Origin: Gallionella sp.
GTDB lineage: Bacteria; Pseudomonadota; Gammaproteobacteria; Burkholderiales; Gallionellaceae
Length of the DNA: 5,459 nt
Direction: 5' to 3'
NCBI GenBank assembly: GCA_004298605.1
Contig: SCPW01000102.1
Location: forward strand, 1-5,459
How positions within the stretch are numbered: position 1 is the stretch's first letter; each line of letters opens with the position of its first letter. The translations under genes and the position numbers were made by a program. Shown one piece after another: positions 1 to 5,459 of this stretch. The notes beneath the pieces were generated by a model. It saw only the letters and a list, made by a program, of their open reading frames with translations, was not told the origin of the DNA and searched no databases.

Positions 1-55
1 ACAGGAACCCGGCCAGCACCACGAAAATTACGAATGGAAGTATGAAACGCATCAT
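1..55 (-). CDS. ccmG: Thiol:disulfide interchange protein CcmG/DsbE, N-terminal fragment (partial)
   Basis: Only the first 18 codons are in the window: MMRFILPFVIFVVLAGFL, a short positive start followed by a hydrophobic membrane anchor. This suits CcmG/DsbE, a membrane-anchored periplasmic thioredoxin-like protein that keeps the cysteines of apocytochrome c reduced (family knowledge). The thioredoxin domain and its CXXC motif would lie beyond the left edge, so the name rests on the anchor and on the position directly after ccmF, where ccmG normally sits. The start reads ATGATG: the first ATG (55-53) overlaps the ccmF stop TGA by 4 bp, and the second (52-50) would overlap it by 1 bp. No strong Shine-Dalgarno is visible (only GGGACAG upstream), so translation is probably coupled to ccmF. 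A different membrane protein such as CcmH or CcmI is possible but less usual here. Confidence 0.72.
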   Translation of the reverse strand, partial: MMRFILPFVIFVVLAGFL

Positions 56-2064
56 GATGTCTGTCCCGATCTAGCCGAAGCTGCCTGCCCCGAACCCGCC
101 AAGCCCGCCTTCTGTTTTTTGTTTTCTGTTTTCTGGTGAATGCGATAACGGCGGTCGCTGATCGCCAGCACACCTCCTATCGCCATAAAGAAACACCCGC
201 CCCAAATCCAATCCACAAAAGGCTTGATGTAGACGCGCACCGACCATGCGCCATTGCTTCCCGGTATCGGTTCACCCAGGGACACATACAAATCACCCAA
301 TAATCCGGTGCCGATTGCCGCCTCGGTCATCGGCATTCCGGACGCGTTGTACTGGCGTTTTTCCGGGAACATTTCGGTGACCGGTTTGCCATTTTTGCTG
401 ACCGACACGCTTCCCTTGGCGGTCACATAATTCGGGCCTTGCGCTTCTGTCACACCGTTGAAACGGAATTCGTACCCGCCCGCCTGCACCGTGTCGCCGA
501 CATTCATGCGCACATCGCGCTCGGTTTCATAGCCCTTCACCATCGTCACACCGATGATGAACACGGCCACCCCCAGGTGCGCCAGTTGCATGCCGTAATA
601 GCTCAACGACTGGCCGAGCAGGCGCCGCATGAAGTTATCGCGCCCCGCCAGGCGCTCGCGCAAACTGAGCAACACCGTGGCGATAATCCAGAATGCCAGC
701 AGCAGACCCAGCGCAACCAGCGCCGTCCATTTGCCCATTACCAGCGGCAACAACAACGCGATCAGCAATGAACTGCCAAGCGCCCAGCGCACGCGCGACG
801 CCAGTTCCGGCAGGTCGAACTGCTTCCAGCGCGCCAGTGGCCCCAGCCCCATCATCAGCACCATCGGCACCATCAGCGGCACGAACACCGCCTGAAAATA
901 AGGCGGCCCGACCGACAGTTTGCCGAACCCGAGCGCGTCCATGAACAAGGGGTAGAGCGTGCCGATAAACACCGAAGCGGAGGCCACCGACAGCAGCACA
1001 TTGTTGAACAGCAACAGCGTCTCGCGCGACAGCAAATCAAACTTTCCGCCCAAACCAATCTTGGGCGCACGCCAGGCAAACAGCAGCAGCGACGCGCCGA
1101 TCACGATCACCAGGAAAGACAAAATGAAAATACCGCGCTTGGGGTCGGTCGCGAATGCATGCACCGAGGTCAGCACGCCGGAGCGCACCAGGAATGTTCC
1201 CAGCAAGCTCAGCGAAAACGCCGCAATCGCCAGCAGCAGCGTCCAGCTCTTGAACGCGCCGCGCTTTTCCGTCACCGCCAGCGAGTGCATCAGCGCCGTT
1301 CCCACCAGCCAGGGCATGAAAGATGCATTTTCCACCGGATCCCAGAACCACCAGCCGCCCCAGCCGAGCTCATAGTATGCCCACCAGCTACCCAGCGCGA
1401 CCCCGCCGGTCATGAATACCCAGGCCACTGTCGTCCACGGTCGCGACCAGCGCGCCCAGGCCGCATCCATCTGGCCGCCGAGCAGTGCGGAGATGGCAAA
1501 GGCAAAGGCCACGGAAAAACCCACATAGCCCATGTACAACATGGGCGGATGAAGCACCAGCCCGGGATCCTGCAGCAATGGATTGAGATCGCGCCCATCG
1601 GCGGCGGCGGGCAGCAAGCGCTCGAAAGGGCTGGAAGTAAACAGCATGAACAACAGAAAACCTACCGCGACCAAGCCCATCACACCCAGCACGCGCGCCA
1701 CCATTTCTTCGGGCAGATGCTTGCTGAACATGGCCACAGCGACCGTCCACAGCGACAAAATGAATGCCCATAACAGCAGTGAGCCTTCATGGCCGCCCCA
1801 TACGGCGGCAACCCGGTATTCGGCCGGCAATTGGGAGTTGGAGTGCTGCGCCACATACAGCACGGAAAAATCATTGGCGAGAAAAGCGTAAGTCAAACAG
1901 GCAAACGCGATGGTCATGAACACGAACTGCCCATGCGCCAGCGGGCGCGCGACGCCAATCAGCACCGCACTGTTGCGGGCTGCGCCGATAATCGGCAGCG
2001 TGCCGAGTAAAAATGCCAGGAACAACGCGACGATTAAAGCAAAATGACCGATCTCCGGAACCAT
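52..2064 (-). CDS. ccmF: Cytochrome c heme lyase subunit CcmF
   Basis: CcmF is the large inner-membrane protein of the heme lyase that takes heme from CcmE and attaches it to apocytochrome c. The 670-residue product is full length for the family, with many membrane segments throughout. The tryptophan-rich WWD motif is at about residues 234-246 (GWGGWWFWDPVEN), and the family's four conserved heme-related histidines are present: H172 (LHPPM), H260 (ALMHS), H302 (SVHAF) and H496 (QLAHLG). A periplasmic domain (about 510-615) precedes a last membrane segment (about 622-637). I chose the ATG at 2064, not the TTG at 2079. The protein then begins MVPEIGHFAL like other CcmFs, and a GGAAGA ribosome site sits 7 nt upstream, partly covering the TTG. 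The gene begins 20 bp after ccmE, and its stop overlaps the ccmG start. The last 26 or so residues are a low-complexity tail encoded partly by a 7-bp repeat. Confidence 0.97.
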   Translation of the reverse strand: MVPEIGHFALIVALFLAFLLGTLPIIGAARNSAVLIGVARPLAHGQFVFMTIAFACLTYAFLANDFSVLYVAQHSNSQLPAEYRVAAVWGGHEGSLLLWAFILSLWTVAVAMFSKHLPEEMVARVLGVMGLVAVGFLLFMLFTSSPFERLLPAAADGRDLNPLLQDPGLVLHPPMLYMGYVGFSVAFAFAISALLGGQMDAAWARWSRPWTTVAWVFMTGGVALGSWWAYYELGWGGWWFWDPVENASFMPWLVGTALMHSLAVTEKRGAFKSWTLLLAIAAFSLSLLGTFLVRSGVLTSVHAFATDPKRGIFILSFLVIVIGASLLLFAWRAPKIGLGGKFDLLSRETLLLFNNVLLSVASASVFIGTLYPLFMDALGFGKLSVGPPYFQAVFVPLMVPMVLMMGLGPLARWKQFDLPELASRVRWALGSSLLIALLLPLVMGKWTALVALGLLLAFWIIATVLLSLRERLAGRDNFMRRLLGQSLSYYGMQLAHLGVAVFIIGVTMVKGYETERDVRMNVGDTVQAGGYEFRFNGVTEAQGPNYVTAKGSVSVSKNGKPVTEMFPEKRQYNASGMPMTEAAIGTGLLGDLYVSLGEPIPGSNGAWSVRVYIKPFVDWIWGGCFFMAIGGVLAISDRRYRIHQKTENKKQKAGLAGSGQAASARSGQTS
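108..135 (-). repeat. Imperfect heptanucleotide repeat (CAGAAAA) in the ccmF 3' end
   Basis: Read in the ccmF direction, positions 135 to 108 are four consecutive 7-mers: CAGAAAA, CAGAAAA, CAAAAAA, CAGAAGG. Two copies are perfect and two have decayed. They encode the Q-K-T-E-N-K-K-Q-K stretch of the cytoplasmic or membrane-proximal tail, after the last membrane segment. Seven is not a multiple of three, so gain or loss of one unit would change the reading frame of the tail only. Confidence 0.7.
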
Positions 2065-2071
2065 ACCTGTA

Positions 2072-2077
2072 TCTTCC
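2072..2077 (-). promoter_or_regulatory. Ribosome binding site of ccmF
   Basis: GGAAGA on the minus strand lies 7 nt before the ATG at 2064. It decides the start: a TTG at 2079 in the same frame overlaps the first bases of this site and has no ribosome site of its own. Confidence 0.7.
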
Positions 2078-2084
2078 AATAAAA

Positions 2085-2552
2085 TTATCGAGCAACCGGG
2101 GCGGCTGCGGGGTTGCTTGCGGCTTGAATTTTTTGAGCCTGCTTCAGGGCATCGGCAGCTTCCGGCGGCATGTAATTCTCGTCATGCTTGGCGAGCACTT
2201 CTTCGGCGCGCATCATGCCATCCGCCTCCATCTTGCCCTGCGCGACCACGCCCTTACCTTCCTTGAACAAATCCGGCAGGATGCCCTTATATACGACCGT
2301 AATGCTTTTGTGCGTATCCGTTATCACAAAATTGACCGTCAGGCCGTCGTTGGCGCGCTTGACGCTCCCCTCCTGCACCACCCCGCCGATGCGGAAACTG
2401 CGCCCATGCGGAGCTTCATTGTTGAACACTTGGGTCGGGGTGAAATACAAGTTGACGTTGCTTTCCAGCGCGTTCAGCACCAGGCCGACGGCCATCGCCA
2501 ATGCGGCGACGGCAACAGCGATAAACACAAATCTTTTCTGGCGCGGTTTCAT
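2085..2552 (-). CDS. ccmE: Cytochrome c-type biogenesis heme chaperone CcmE
   Basis: CcmE is a periplasmic, membrane-anchored heme chaperone: it receives heme from CcmC/CcmD as a covalent adduct on a histidine and passes it to CcmF. The 155-residue product has a positively charged start (MKPRQKR), one membrane anchor (about residues 8-27), then a beta-rich OB-fold domain (about 30-125). The heme-binding motif HDENY gives the covalent heme histidine H123 and the axial tyrosine Y127, matching the HxxxY form of the family rather than the cysteine variant found in some archaea and sulfate reducers. The C-terminal 25 or so residues are Ala/Gln-rich and probably flexible. The ATG overlaps the ccmD stop by 4 bp (ATGA), and GAGG lies 7 nt upstream, so translation is both coupled and supported by its own ribosome site. 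Confidence 0.97.
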   Translation of the reverse strand: MKPRQKRFVFIAVAVAALAMAVGLVLNALESNVNLYFTPTQVFNNEAPHGRSFRIGGVVQEGSVKRANDGLTVNFVITDTHKSITVVYKGILPDLFKEGKGVVAQGKMEADGMMRAEEVLAKHDENYMPPEAADALKQAQKIQAASNPAAAPVAR

Positions 2553-2722
2553 GCTATTTCCTCATCTCCCGTGTTGCGCATCAGGCAAATCTGCCGCAAG
2601 GTAATTTTTCTTTTATGCACGACCATCGCGACCTCTATCACGAAAACGAGCAACGCGACGGCGTACGAACCCAGCCAAACGTAAGTAAGCGGGTTTTCCC
2701 TCATCCAAATATCCAAACCCAT
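2549..2722 (-). CDS. ccmD: Heme exporter protein CcmD (small membrane subunit)
   Basis: This 57-residue gene is placed by position and type. CcmD is a small one-span membrane protein that associates with CcmC and CcmE and helps release heme-loaded CcmE. Residues 1-15 form a polar N-terminus, about 16-36 a single hydrophobic span containing the Gly-x-Tyr element (GSY, Y20) common in CcmD, and the remainder is a basic then acidic cytoplasmic tail (HKRK ... GDEE). The start ATG at 2722 shares its A with the last base of the ccmC stop (TAATG), and a strong GGAGGTG site lies 5 nt upstream. A longer open frame continues upstream inside ccmC, but it has no such start signal and is out of keeping with family length. 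The stop overlaps the ccmE start by 4 bp. Sequence conservation in this family is low, so context carries much of the call. Confidence 0.93.
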   Translation of the reverse strand: MGLDIWMRENPLTYVWLGSYAVALLVFVIEVAMVVHKRKITLRQICLMRNTGDEEIA

Positions 2723-3456
2723 TATTTCACCTCCGGTAATTCGGCAATCCACTTGGTGTGCCGTTCGCGTTCCAGGATGATGCTGCGCACGCGCGCCAGC
2801 ACAACCGCAATCGCATATAGCCAACAGGCCACCAGCGTGACAAACATGGCCTGCTGCATCGCAACGTGCATGCTGGTGCCGCTGAATTTGATGGTCGAGC
2901 CCTGGTGCAGTGTGTTCCACCATTTCACCGAAAAATAAATGATCGGCACATTCACCGACCCCACGATCGCCAGCAACGCGCTGGCGCGATCCGCGCGGCG
3001 CGGGTCGTCAATCGAGGCGTGCAGCGCGATAAAACCCAGATACAAAAACAACAGGATCAATTCGGAAGTCAGGCGCGCGTCCCACACCCACCATGCGCCC
3101 CACATCGGCTTGCCCCACAGCGCGCCGGTCCACAGCGAAATAAAGGCAAACAGCGCGCCGGTGGGCGCGATTGCGGTGGCCATCATGGACGACAGGCGGG
3201 TATTGAAAATTAATCCCAGCGCCGCATAACCTGCCATGATCAGGTAAAGGAACATGGACAGGATGGAAGAGGCCACATGGATGAAAACGATGCGGTAAAA
3301 CTCGCCCTGCTGCGCATCCATCGGCGCGACAACGAAGCCGATATACAATCCGACCGCAAACATGATCGCTGCGGAAAGCGCGAACCACGGGATCAATTTT
3401 CCGGCCAGGCCATAAAAGGTGGAAGGTGCTGAATATTTGAACCAGTTTATTGCCAA
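2722..3456 (-). CDS. ccmC: Heme exporter/heme handling protein CcmC
   Basis: CcmC is the inner-membrane protein that presents heme to CcmE and drives formation of the covalent CcmE-heme bond. The 244-residue product has about six membrane spans and the WWD motif at about residues 114-126 (WGKPMWGAWWVWD). The two conserved axial histidines are H60 (FIHVASS) and H184 (TLHQGS), at the same numbers as in E. coli CcmC, which confirms the start and the frame. The start is TTG at 3456. The next in-frame ATG (residue 32) would remove the first membrane span, and GGAG sits 6 nt before the TTG. The gene begins 3 bp after the ccmB stop, and its own stop TAA shares a base with the ccmD ATG. The rare start codon may tune the level of CcmC within the operon (inference). 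Confidence 0.97.
   Translation of the reverse strand: MAINWFKYSAPSTFYGLAGKLIPWFALSAAIMFAVGLYIGFVVAPMDAQQGEFYRIVFIHVASSILSMFLYLIMAGYAALGLIFNTRLSSMMATAIAPTGALFAFISLWTGALWGKPMWGAWWVWDARLTSELILLFLYLGFIALHASIDDPRRADRASALLAIVGSVNVPIIYFSVKWWNTLHQGSTIKFSGTSMHVAMQQAMFVTLVACWLYAIAVVLARVRSIILERERHTKWIAELPEVK
2728..2734 (-). promoter_or_regulatory. Strong ribosome binding site of ccmD, inside the end of ccmC
   Basis: GGAGGTG, 5 nt before the ccmD ATG at 2722, is the best ribosome site in the operon. It overlaps the last ccmC codons (GAG GTG AAA TAA), so it both encodes Glu-Val of CcmC and fixes the start of the 57-codon ccmD. Confidence 0.85.
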
Positions 3457-3459
3457 TTT

Positions 3460-4143
3460 CTACTCCATCGAAATACGTAACGCCTGCGCGGTCACCCACG
3501 GGGTGAACGCCAGCGCCAATACCAGCAAAGCGCCCAGCAAAGACAGGTGCGAGGCGACGCCCAATCCGGCCGTCGAAGCCTCTACCGCCCCCGTGCCGAA
3601 AATCAGCACCGGGATGCACAGCGGCAACACCAGCAGCGACAACAGCACACCGCCACCGCGCAGCCCCAGCGTCAACGCCGCGCCGATCGCGCCCACCATG
3701 CTGAGCACCGGCGTCCCCAACAGCAACCCCGCGATCAACACACCGAGCGCCTGCGCCGACATATCGAACTGCAAACCCAGCACCGGAGCCATCAGCACCA
3801 GCGGCAAACCGGACACCATCCAGTGCGCCACCATCTTGCCCAGCACCAGCACGGACAATGACTGCGGGGCCAGCATCATTTGTTCCAGCGTGCCATCCAG
3901 GTAGTCCGCCGAAAACAACCGTCCCAGCGACAGCATCGAAGACAGCAGCGCGGCGACCCACAGCACGCCCGCAGCCATCTTGCGCAACATGTCCATTTCC
4001 GGCCCGACGCCCAACGGAAACAGGCTGACAACCATCACAAAAAAAATCAGCGTCGTGAGCATATCCGCGCGGCGGCGCATCGCCAGCACCAGATCGCGCC
4101 GTATCACCAGCACCAGCAAACCGAGCATCGAGGATTTTTTCAT
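3460..4143 (-). CDS. ccmB: Heme ABC exporter membrane subunit CcmB
   Basis: CcmB is the membrane part of the CcmAB ABC transporter, whose ATP hydrolysis releases holo-CcmE from the CcmC-CcmD complex. The 227-residue product has about six membrane spans. Family-typical segments are FPLGVGPE (about 42-49), AGVLWVAALLSS (about 58-69), the cytoplasmic DGTLEQMMLAP (about 83-93, contact region for the ATPase), AHWMVSGLPL and the glycine-rich LGLRGGGVLLSLLVLPL. It ends RISME, close to the usual ALRIS terminus. The ATG at 4143 gives MKKSSMLGLL. An in-frame ATG five codons later (4128) would match family length slightly better. Neither has a clear ribosome site, but the 4143 ATG overlaps the stop of a small upstream frame (ATGA), favouring coupled initiation there. 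It follows ccmA after 43 bp and precedes ccmC by 3 bp. Confidence 0.96.
   Translation of the reverse strand: MKKSSMLGLLVLVIRRDLVLAMRRRADMLTTLIFFVMVVSLFPLGVGPEMDMLRKMAAGVLWVAALLSSMLSLGRLFSADYLDGTLEQMMLAPQSLSVLVLGKMVAHWMVSGLPLVLMAPVLGLQFDMSAQALGVLIAGLLLGTPVLSMVGAIGAALTLGLRGGGVLLSLLVLPLCIPVLIFGTGAVEASTAGLGVASHLSLLGALLVLALAFTPWVTAQALRISME
3463..3466 (-). promoter_or_regulatory. Ribosome binding site of ccmC (for a TTG start)
   Basis: The minus-strand string ATGGAGTAG, the last two sense codons and stop of ccmB, contains GGAG, followed by 6 nt and then the TTG at 3456. This ribosome site is therefore built from the end of ccmB and supports the unusual TTG start. Confidence 0.75.
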
Positions 4144-4190
4144 GCCGCCATGGCTTTCATGCCAGGAGCCGTCATGACAGGAGCCGTCAT
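4140..4190 (-). other. Putative 16-codon bridging ORF between ccmA and ccmB
   Basis: A short frame MTAPVMTAPGMKAMAA runs from an ATG at 4190 to a TGA at 4142-4140. Its start overlaps the ccmA stop by ATGA and its stop overlaps the ccmB start by ATGA, so it spans the only real gap in the operon end to end. It has four in-frame ATGs and no clear ribosome site of its own. It contains a five-codon duplication. It could carry re-initiating ribosomes from ccmA to ccmB, whose ATG also lacks a ribosome site. It might equally be a chance frame left by the duplication; I do not know of a named peptide like this. Confidence 0.3.
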
Positions 4191-4192
4191 GA
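4163..4192. repeat. 15-bp tandem direct repeat across the ccmA stop codon
   Basis: Two perfect adjacent copies of CAGGAGCCGTCATGA (plus strand) occupy 4163-4177 and 4178-4192. The second copy contains the ccmA stop codon (4187-4189). The unit is five codons long, so changes in copy number would keep the bridging frame open and would change the ccmA-ccmB distance in 15-bp steps. A further CAGG follows at 4193-4196, possibly a decayed copy. Confidence 0.9.
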
Positions 4193-4801
4193 CAGGGACA
4201 AGCCGCGCATTTCCGTCCCCGCCACCTGCAGCGGTTGATGCGTGGTAAAAATCACCATCCCCTGCCGCGCCAGGTGTTCCGCAACCAGCTCCTGAATTAA
4301 CGTCACGGCTCCGACATCCAGCGCGGCCAATGGTTCATCGAGTACCCACAACCTGGCGTCGCTGACCAGCAAACGCGCCAGCGCCACGCGCCGCCGCTGG
4401 CCTTGCGAGAGCACTTTGGTCGGCAGCATCTCGCGGCGGCGCAAACCCATGCGCCGCAAGGCGCCCAGCGCCTCCTTTTCATCGAGCTCCACCCCCGAAA
4501 GACCCGCCGAGATGCGCAAATTCTCCAGCGCGCTCAACTCATCCTTGATGGCGTTCAAATGCCCGAGATACAGCATCTCGGCATAATAATCCTCCCCCAT
4601 ATCCCGGATACTCTCGCCGCACCAGGCAATATCGCCCTCATCCGGCATCATGAAGCCGCACAGCGTACGCAACAAACTGGTTTTACCGCTGCCGTTCGCG
4701 CCCTGGACTTGCATGATCTGCCCGGGATGCAGCGTGAAGCTCAATCCGGAAAACAAACGATGGTCACCGCGACTGCAAGCGAGATTGCTGACTTCCAGCA
4801 T
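4187..4801 (-). CDS. ccmA: Heme ABC exporter ATP-binding subunit CcmA
   Basis: CcmA is the cytoplasmic ATPase of the CcmAB transporter and is needed to free heme-loaded CcmE from CcmC. The 204-residue product shows the full ABC set: Walker A GANGSGKTS (34-42), the CcmA-type YLGHLNAIK segment (78-86) at the Q-loop position, with histidine where many ABC proteins have glutamine, signature LSQGQRRR (131-138), Walker B with catalytic Glu LWVLDEP (151-157), D-loop ALD, and the H-loop TTHQP (His188). The ATG at 4801 gives MLEVSNLACSR, the usual CcmA beginning and close to the family's length of about 205. A TTG start 34 codons earlier is open but would read through the promoter -10 boxes and encode a non-conserved leader. 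The ribosome site is weak (AGGT about 10 nt upstream). It is the first gene of the operon. Confidence 0.97.
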   Translation of the reverse strand: MLEVSNLACSRGDHRLFSGLSFTLHPGQIMQVQGANGSGKTSLLRTLCGFMMPDEGDIAWCGESIRDMGEDYYAEMLYLGHLNAIKDELSALENLRISAGLSGVELDEKEALGALRRMGLRRREMLPTKVLSQGQRRRVALARLLVSDARLWVLDEPLAALDVGAVTLIQELVAEHLARQGMVIFTTHQPLQVAGTEMRGLSLS

Positions 4802-4834
4802 GGATGGGGAAACCTGAAATTTTAACAGCGCGGG

Positions 4835-4840
4835 ATTATA
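4835..4840 (-). promoter_or_regulatory. Putative -10 box of the ccm operon promoter
   Basis: A perfect TATAAT on the minus strand lies 33 bp before the ccmA ATG, which would place the transcript start near 4828 with a leader of about 27 nt. The -35 position, 16-18 bp upstream (about 4857-4864), reads GCATTA/CGCATT, a poor match to TTGACA, so an activator or another sigma contact may be needed. A nearby alternative is TGT-TAAAAT (4827-4819), an extended -10 that would leave a very short leader. Confidence 0.42.
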
Positions 4841-4879
4841 TACGATTGCATCAGGATAATGCGCGCCATCATTTGCAGT

Positions 4880-4885
4880 TATAAT
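4880..4885 (+). promoter_or_regulatory. Putative -10 box of the fabI promoter
   Basis: A perfect TATAAT on the plus strand lies 38 bp before the fabI ATG. Transcription would begin near 4892, leaving a leader of about 32 nt that includes the ribosome site AAGGA (4914-4918), 5 nt from the ATG. The -35 position (about 4856-4863) is a poor match and coincides with the -35 position expected for the divergent ccmA promoter. Confidence 0.48.
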
Positions 4886-4923
4886 CGGCGCACTTTTGAC
4901 CAATCATTCATAAAAGGAAAAGC

Positions 4924-5459
4924 ATGGGATTTCTGGCCAACAAACGAATTTTGATTACCGGCATGATCAGCACGCGCTCCATTGCCTACGGCATCGCCCA
5001 AGCCATGCATCGCGAAGGCGCGGAGCTCGCGTTCACCTACCAGGGCGAACGCGTCCGCGATCGCGTGGAGGACATGGCCAAGGAATTTGGCAGCGACCTG
5101 GTTTTCCAATGCGACGTCGGCAGCGACGATGAAATCAACCGGCTATTCGCCGACCTGGGCAAGCGCTGGGACGGATTCGACGGCTTTGTCCACTCGATCG
5201 CCTACGCACCGCGTGAAGCCCTGGATGGGGAGTTCTTGGACAGCTTCAGCCGCGAGGCATTCCGCATCGCCCACGACATCAGCGCCTACAGCTTCCCGGC
5301 GCTGGCGAAGGCCGCGCTGCCGATGATGGAAGGCCGCAACGCCGCCCTGTTGACCATGACCTATCTCGGCGCCGTGCGCACCATGCCGCACTACAACGTG
5401 ATGGGCATGGCCAAGGCCAGCCTGGAGGCCAGCGTGCGCTATCTCGCGATGCAACTGGG
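4924..5459 (+). CDS. fabI: Enoyl-[acyl-carrier-protein] reductase (NADH) FabI, N-terminal part (partial)
   Basis: FabI reduces trans-2-enoyl-ACP to acyl-ACP, the last step of each fatty acid elongation cycle, in the cytoplasm. The window contains 178 codons of the roughly 260 usual. The protein begins [13 protein letters not shown] like E. coli FabI (MGFLSGKRILVTG). The SDR-type cofactor site is clear: G13 followed by SIAYGIAQ, Q40 where E. coli FabI also has glutamine at the NADH site, and C63-D64-V65. The catalytic pair is Y157-x6-K164 (YNVMGMAK), with the second family tyrosine at Y147; the numbers are one higher than in E. coli because of a one-residue insertion near 137. Residue 93 is alanine (SIAYAP), where E. 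coli has glycine. The start has a good ribosome site 5 nt upstream. The gene diverges from the ccm operon; the C-terminal substrate-binding loop is outside the window. Confidence 0.97.
   Translation, partial: MGFLANKRILITGMISTRSIAYGIAQAMHREGAELAFTYQGERVRDRVEDMAKEFGSDLVFQCDVGSDDEINRLFADLGKRWDGFDGFVHSIAYAPREALDGEFLDSFSREAFRIAHDISAYSFPALAKAALPMMEGRNAALLTMTYLGAVRTMPHYNVMGMAKASLEASVRYLAMQL

Noticed and set aside
1159..1773. Long plus-strand open frame (204 codons) opposite ccmF, and similar plus-strand frames opposite the other ccm genes
   Set aside because: These are rich in Gln, His, Arg and Pro, as expected for the complement of GC-rich membrane-protein codons. They have no recognisable domain, and they lie over well-supported genes on the other strand.
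2065..2079. TTG start of ccmF at 2079 giving an extra MEDTG
   Set aside because: The TTG overlaps the GGAAGA ribosome site that serves the ATG at 2064, and MVPEIG is the usual CcmF beginning.
2549..2923. A 124-codon version of ccmD extending into ccmC
   Set aside because: The upstream part overlaps ccmC out of frame and looks unlike CcmD. The GGAGGTG site and TAATG junction fix the start at 2722.
3008..3961. Minus-strand 317-codon frame spanning ccmC and ccmB
   Set aside because: It is an out-of-frame shadow (Gly, Ala, Arg, Val-rich) over two genes whose family motifs are complete in their own frames.
4163..4248. Plus-strand AGGAG-N5-ATG signals inside the 15-bp repeats as starts of a plus-strand gene
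   Set aside because: The resulting frame is only 24 codons, ends at 4248 within antisense ccmA, and has no family resemblance. The SD-like string is a by-product of the repeat.
4802..4903. Upstream extension of ccmA from a TTG at 4903
   Set aside because: It would add 34 residues not seen in the CcmA family and translate across the likely -10 boxes. The ATG at 4801 gives the standard N-terminus.
1..5459. CRISPR array, tRNA, transposase or clear intrinsic terminator
   Set aside because: I saw no regularly spaced repeats, cloverleaf, transposase motif, or GC hairpin followed by a T-run outside coding sequence. The operon continues beyond the left edge and fabI beyond the right edge, so terminators are not expected here.

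Overview
The window looks like chromosomal DNA of a proteobacterium, most likely a betaproteobacterium. FabI and the Ccm proteins read as gamma/beta-type proteins, base composition is moderately GC-rich, and leaders and intergenic DNA are AT-rich. A placement near the Nitrosomonadales or Gallionellaceae is an impression only; no taxonomic search was possible. The window holds no mobile element, CRISPR array, rRNA or tRNA that I can see.

Positions 1-4801 are the minus-strand System I cytochrome c maturation operon. Read from right to left it is ccmA (4187-4801), ccmB (3460-4143), ccmC (2722-3456), ccmD (2549-2722), ccmE (2085-2552), ccmF (52-2064) and the first 18 codons of a ccmG/dsbE-like gene (1-55). 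The junctions are very tight: B-C is 3 bp, C-D overlaps by 1 bp, D-E by 4 bp, E-F is 20 bp and F-G overlaps by 4 bp. Only ccmA-ccmB has a real gap (43 bp), and it carries a 15-bp tandem duplication and a 16-codon reading frame that overlaps both neighbours by ATGA. In the known System I pathway, CcmAB is the ABC transporter part, CcmC and CcmD load heme onto the periplasmic chaperone CcmE, and CcmA/B ATPase activity releases holo-CcmE. CcmF, with CcmG and CcmH, then attaches heme to the reduced CXXCH motif of apocytochrome c. All key residues expected for these steps are present, so the operon looks functional.

Positions 4802-4923 are a 122-bp divergent promoter region. It has a perfect TATAAT on each strand (4835-4840 minus, 4880-4885 plus), about 40 bp apart, and the expected -35 positions of the two promoters fall on the same bases.

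Positions 4924-5459 (plus strand) are the first 178 codons of fabI, the NADH-dependent enoyl-ACP reductase of fatty acid synthesis, cut by the window end. I found no clearly undescribed system. The most unusual items are the ccmA-ccmB bridge, a 7-bp repeat in the ccmF tail, and the face-to-face promoter arrangement.
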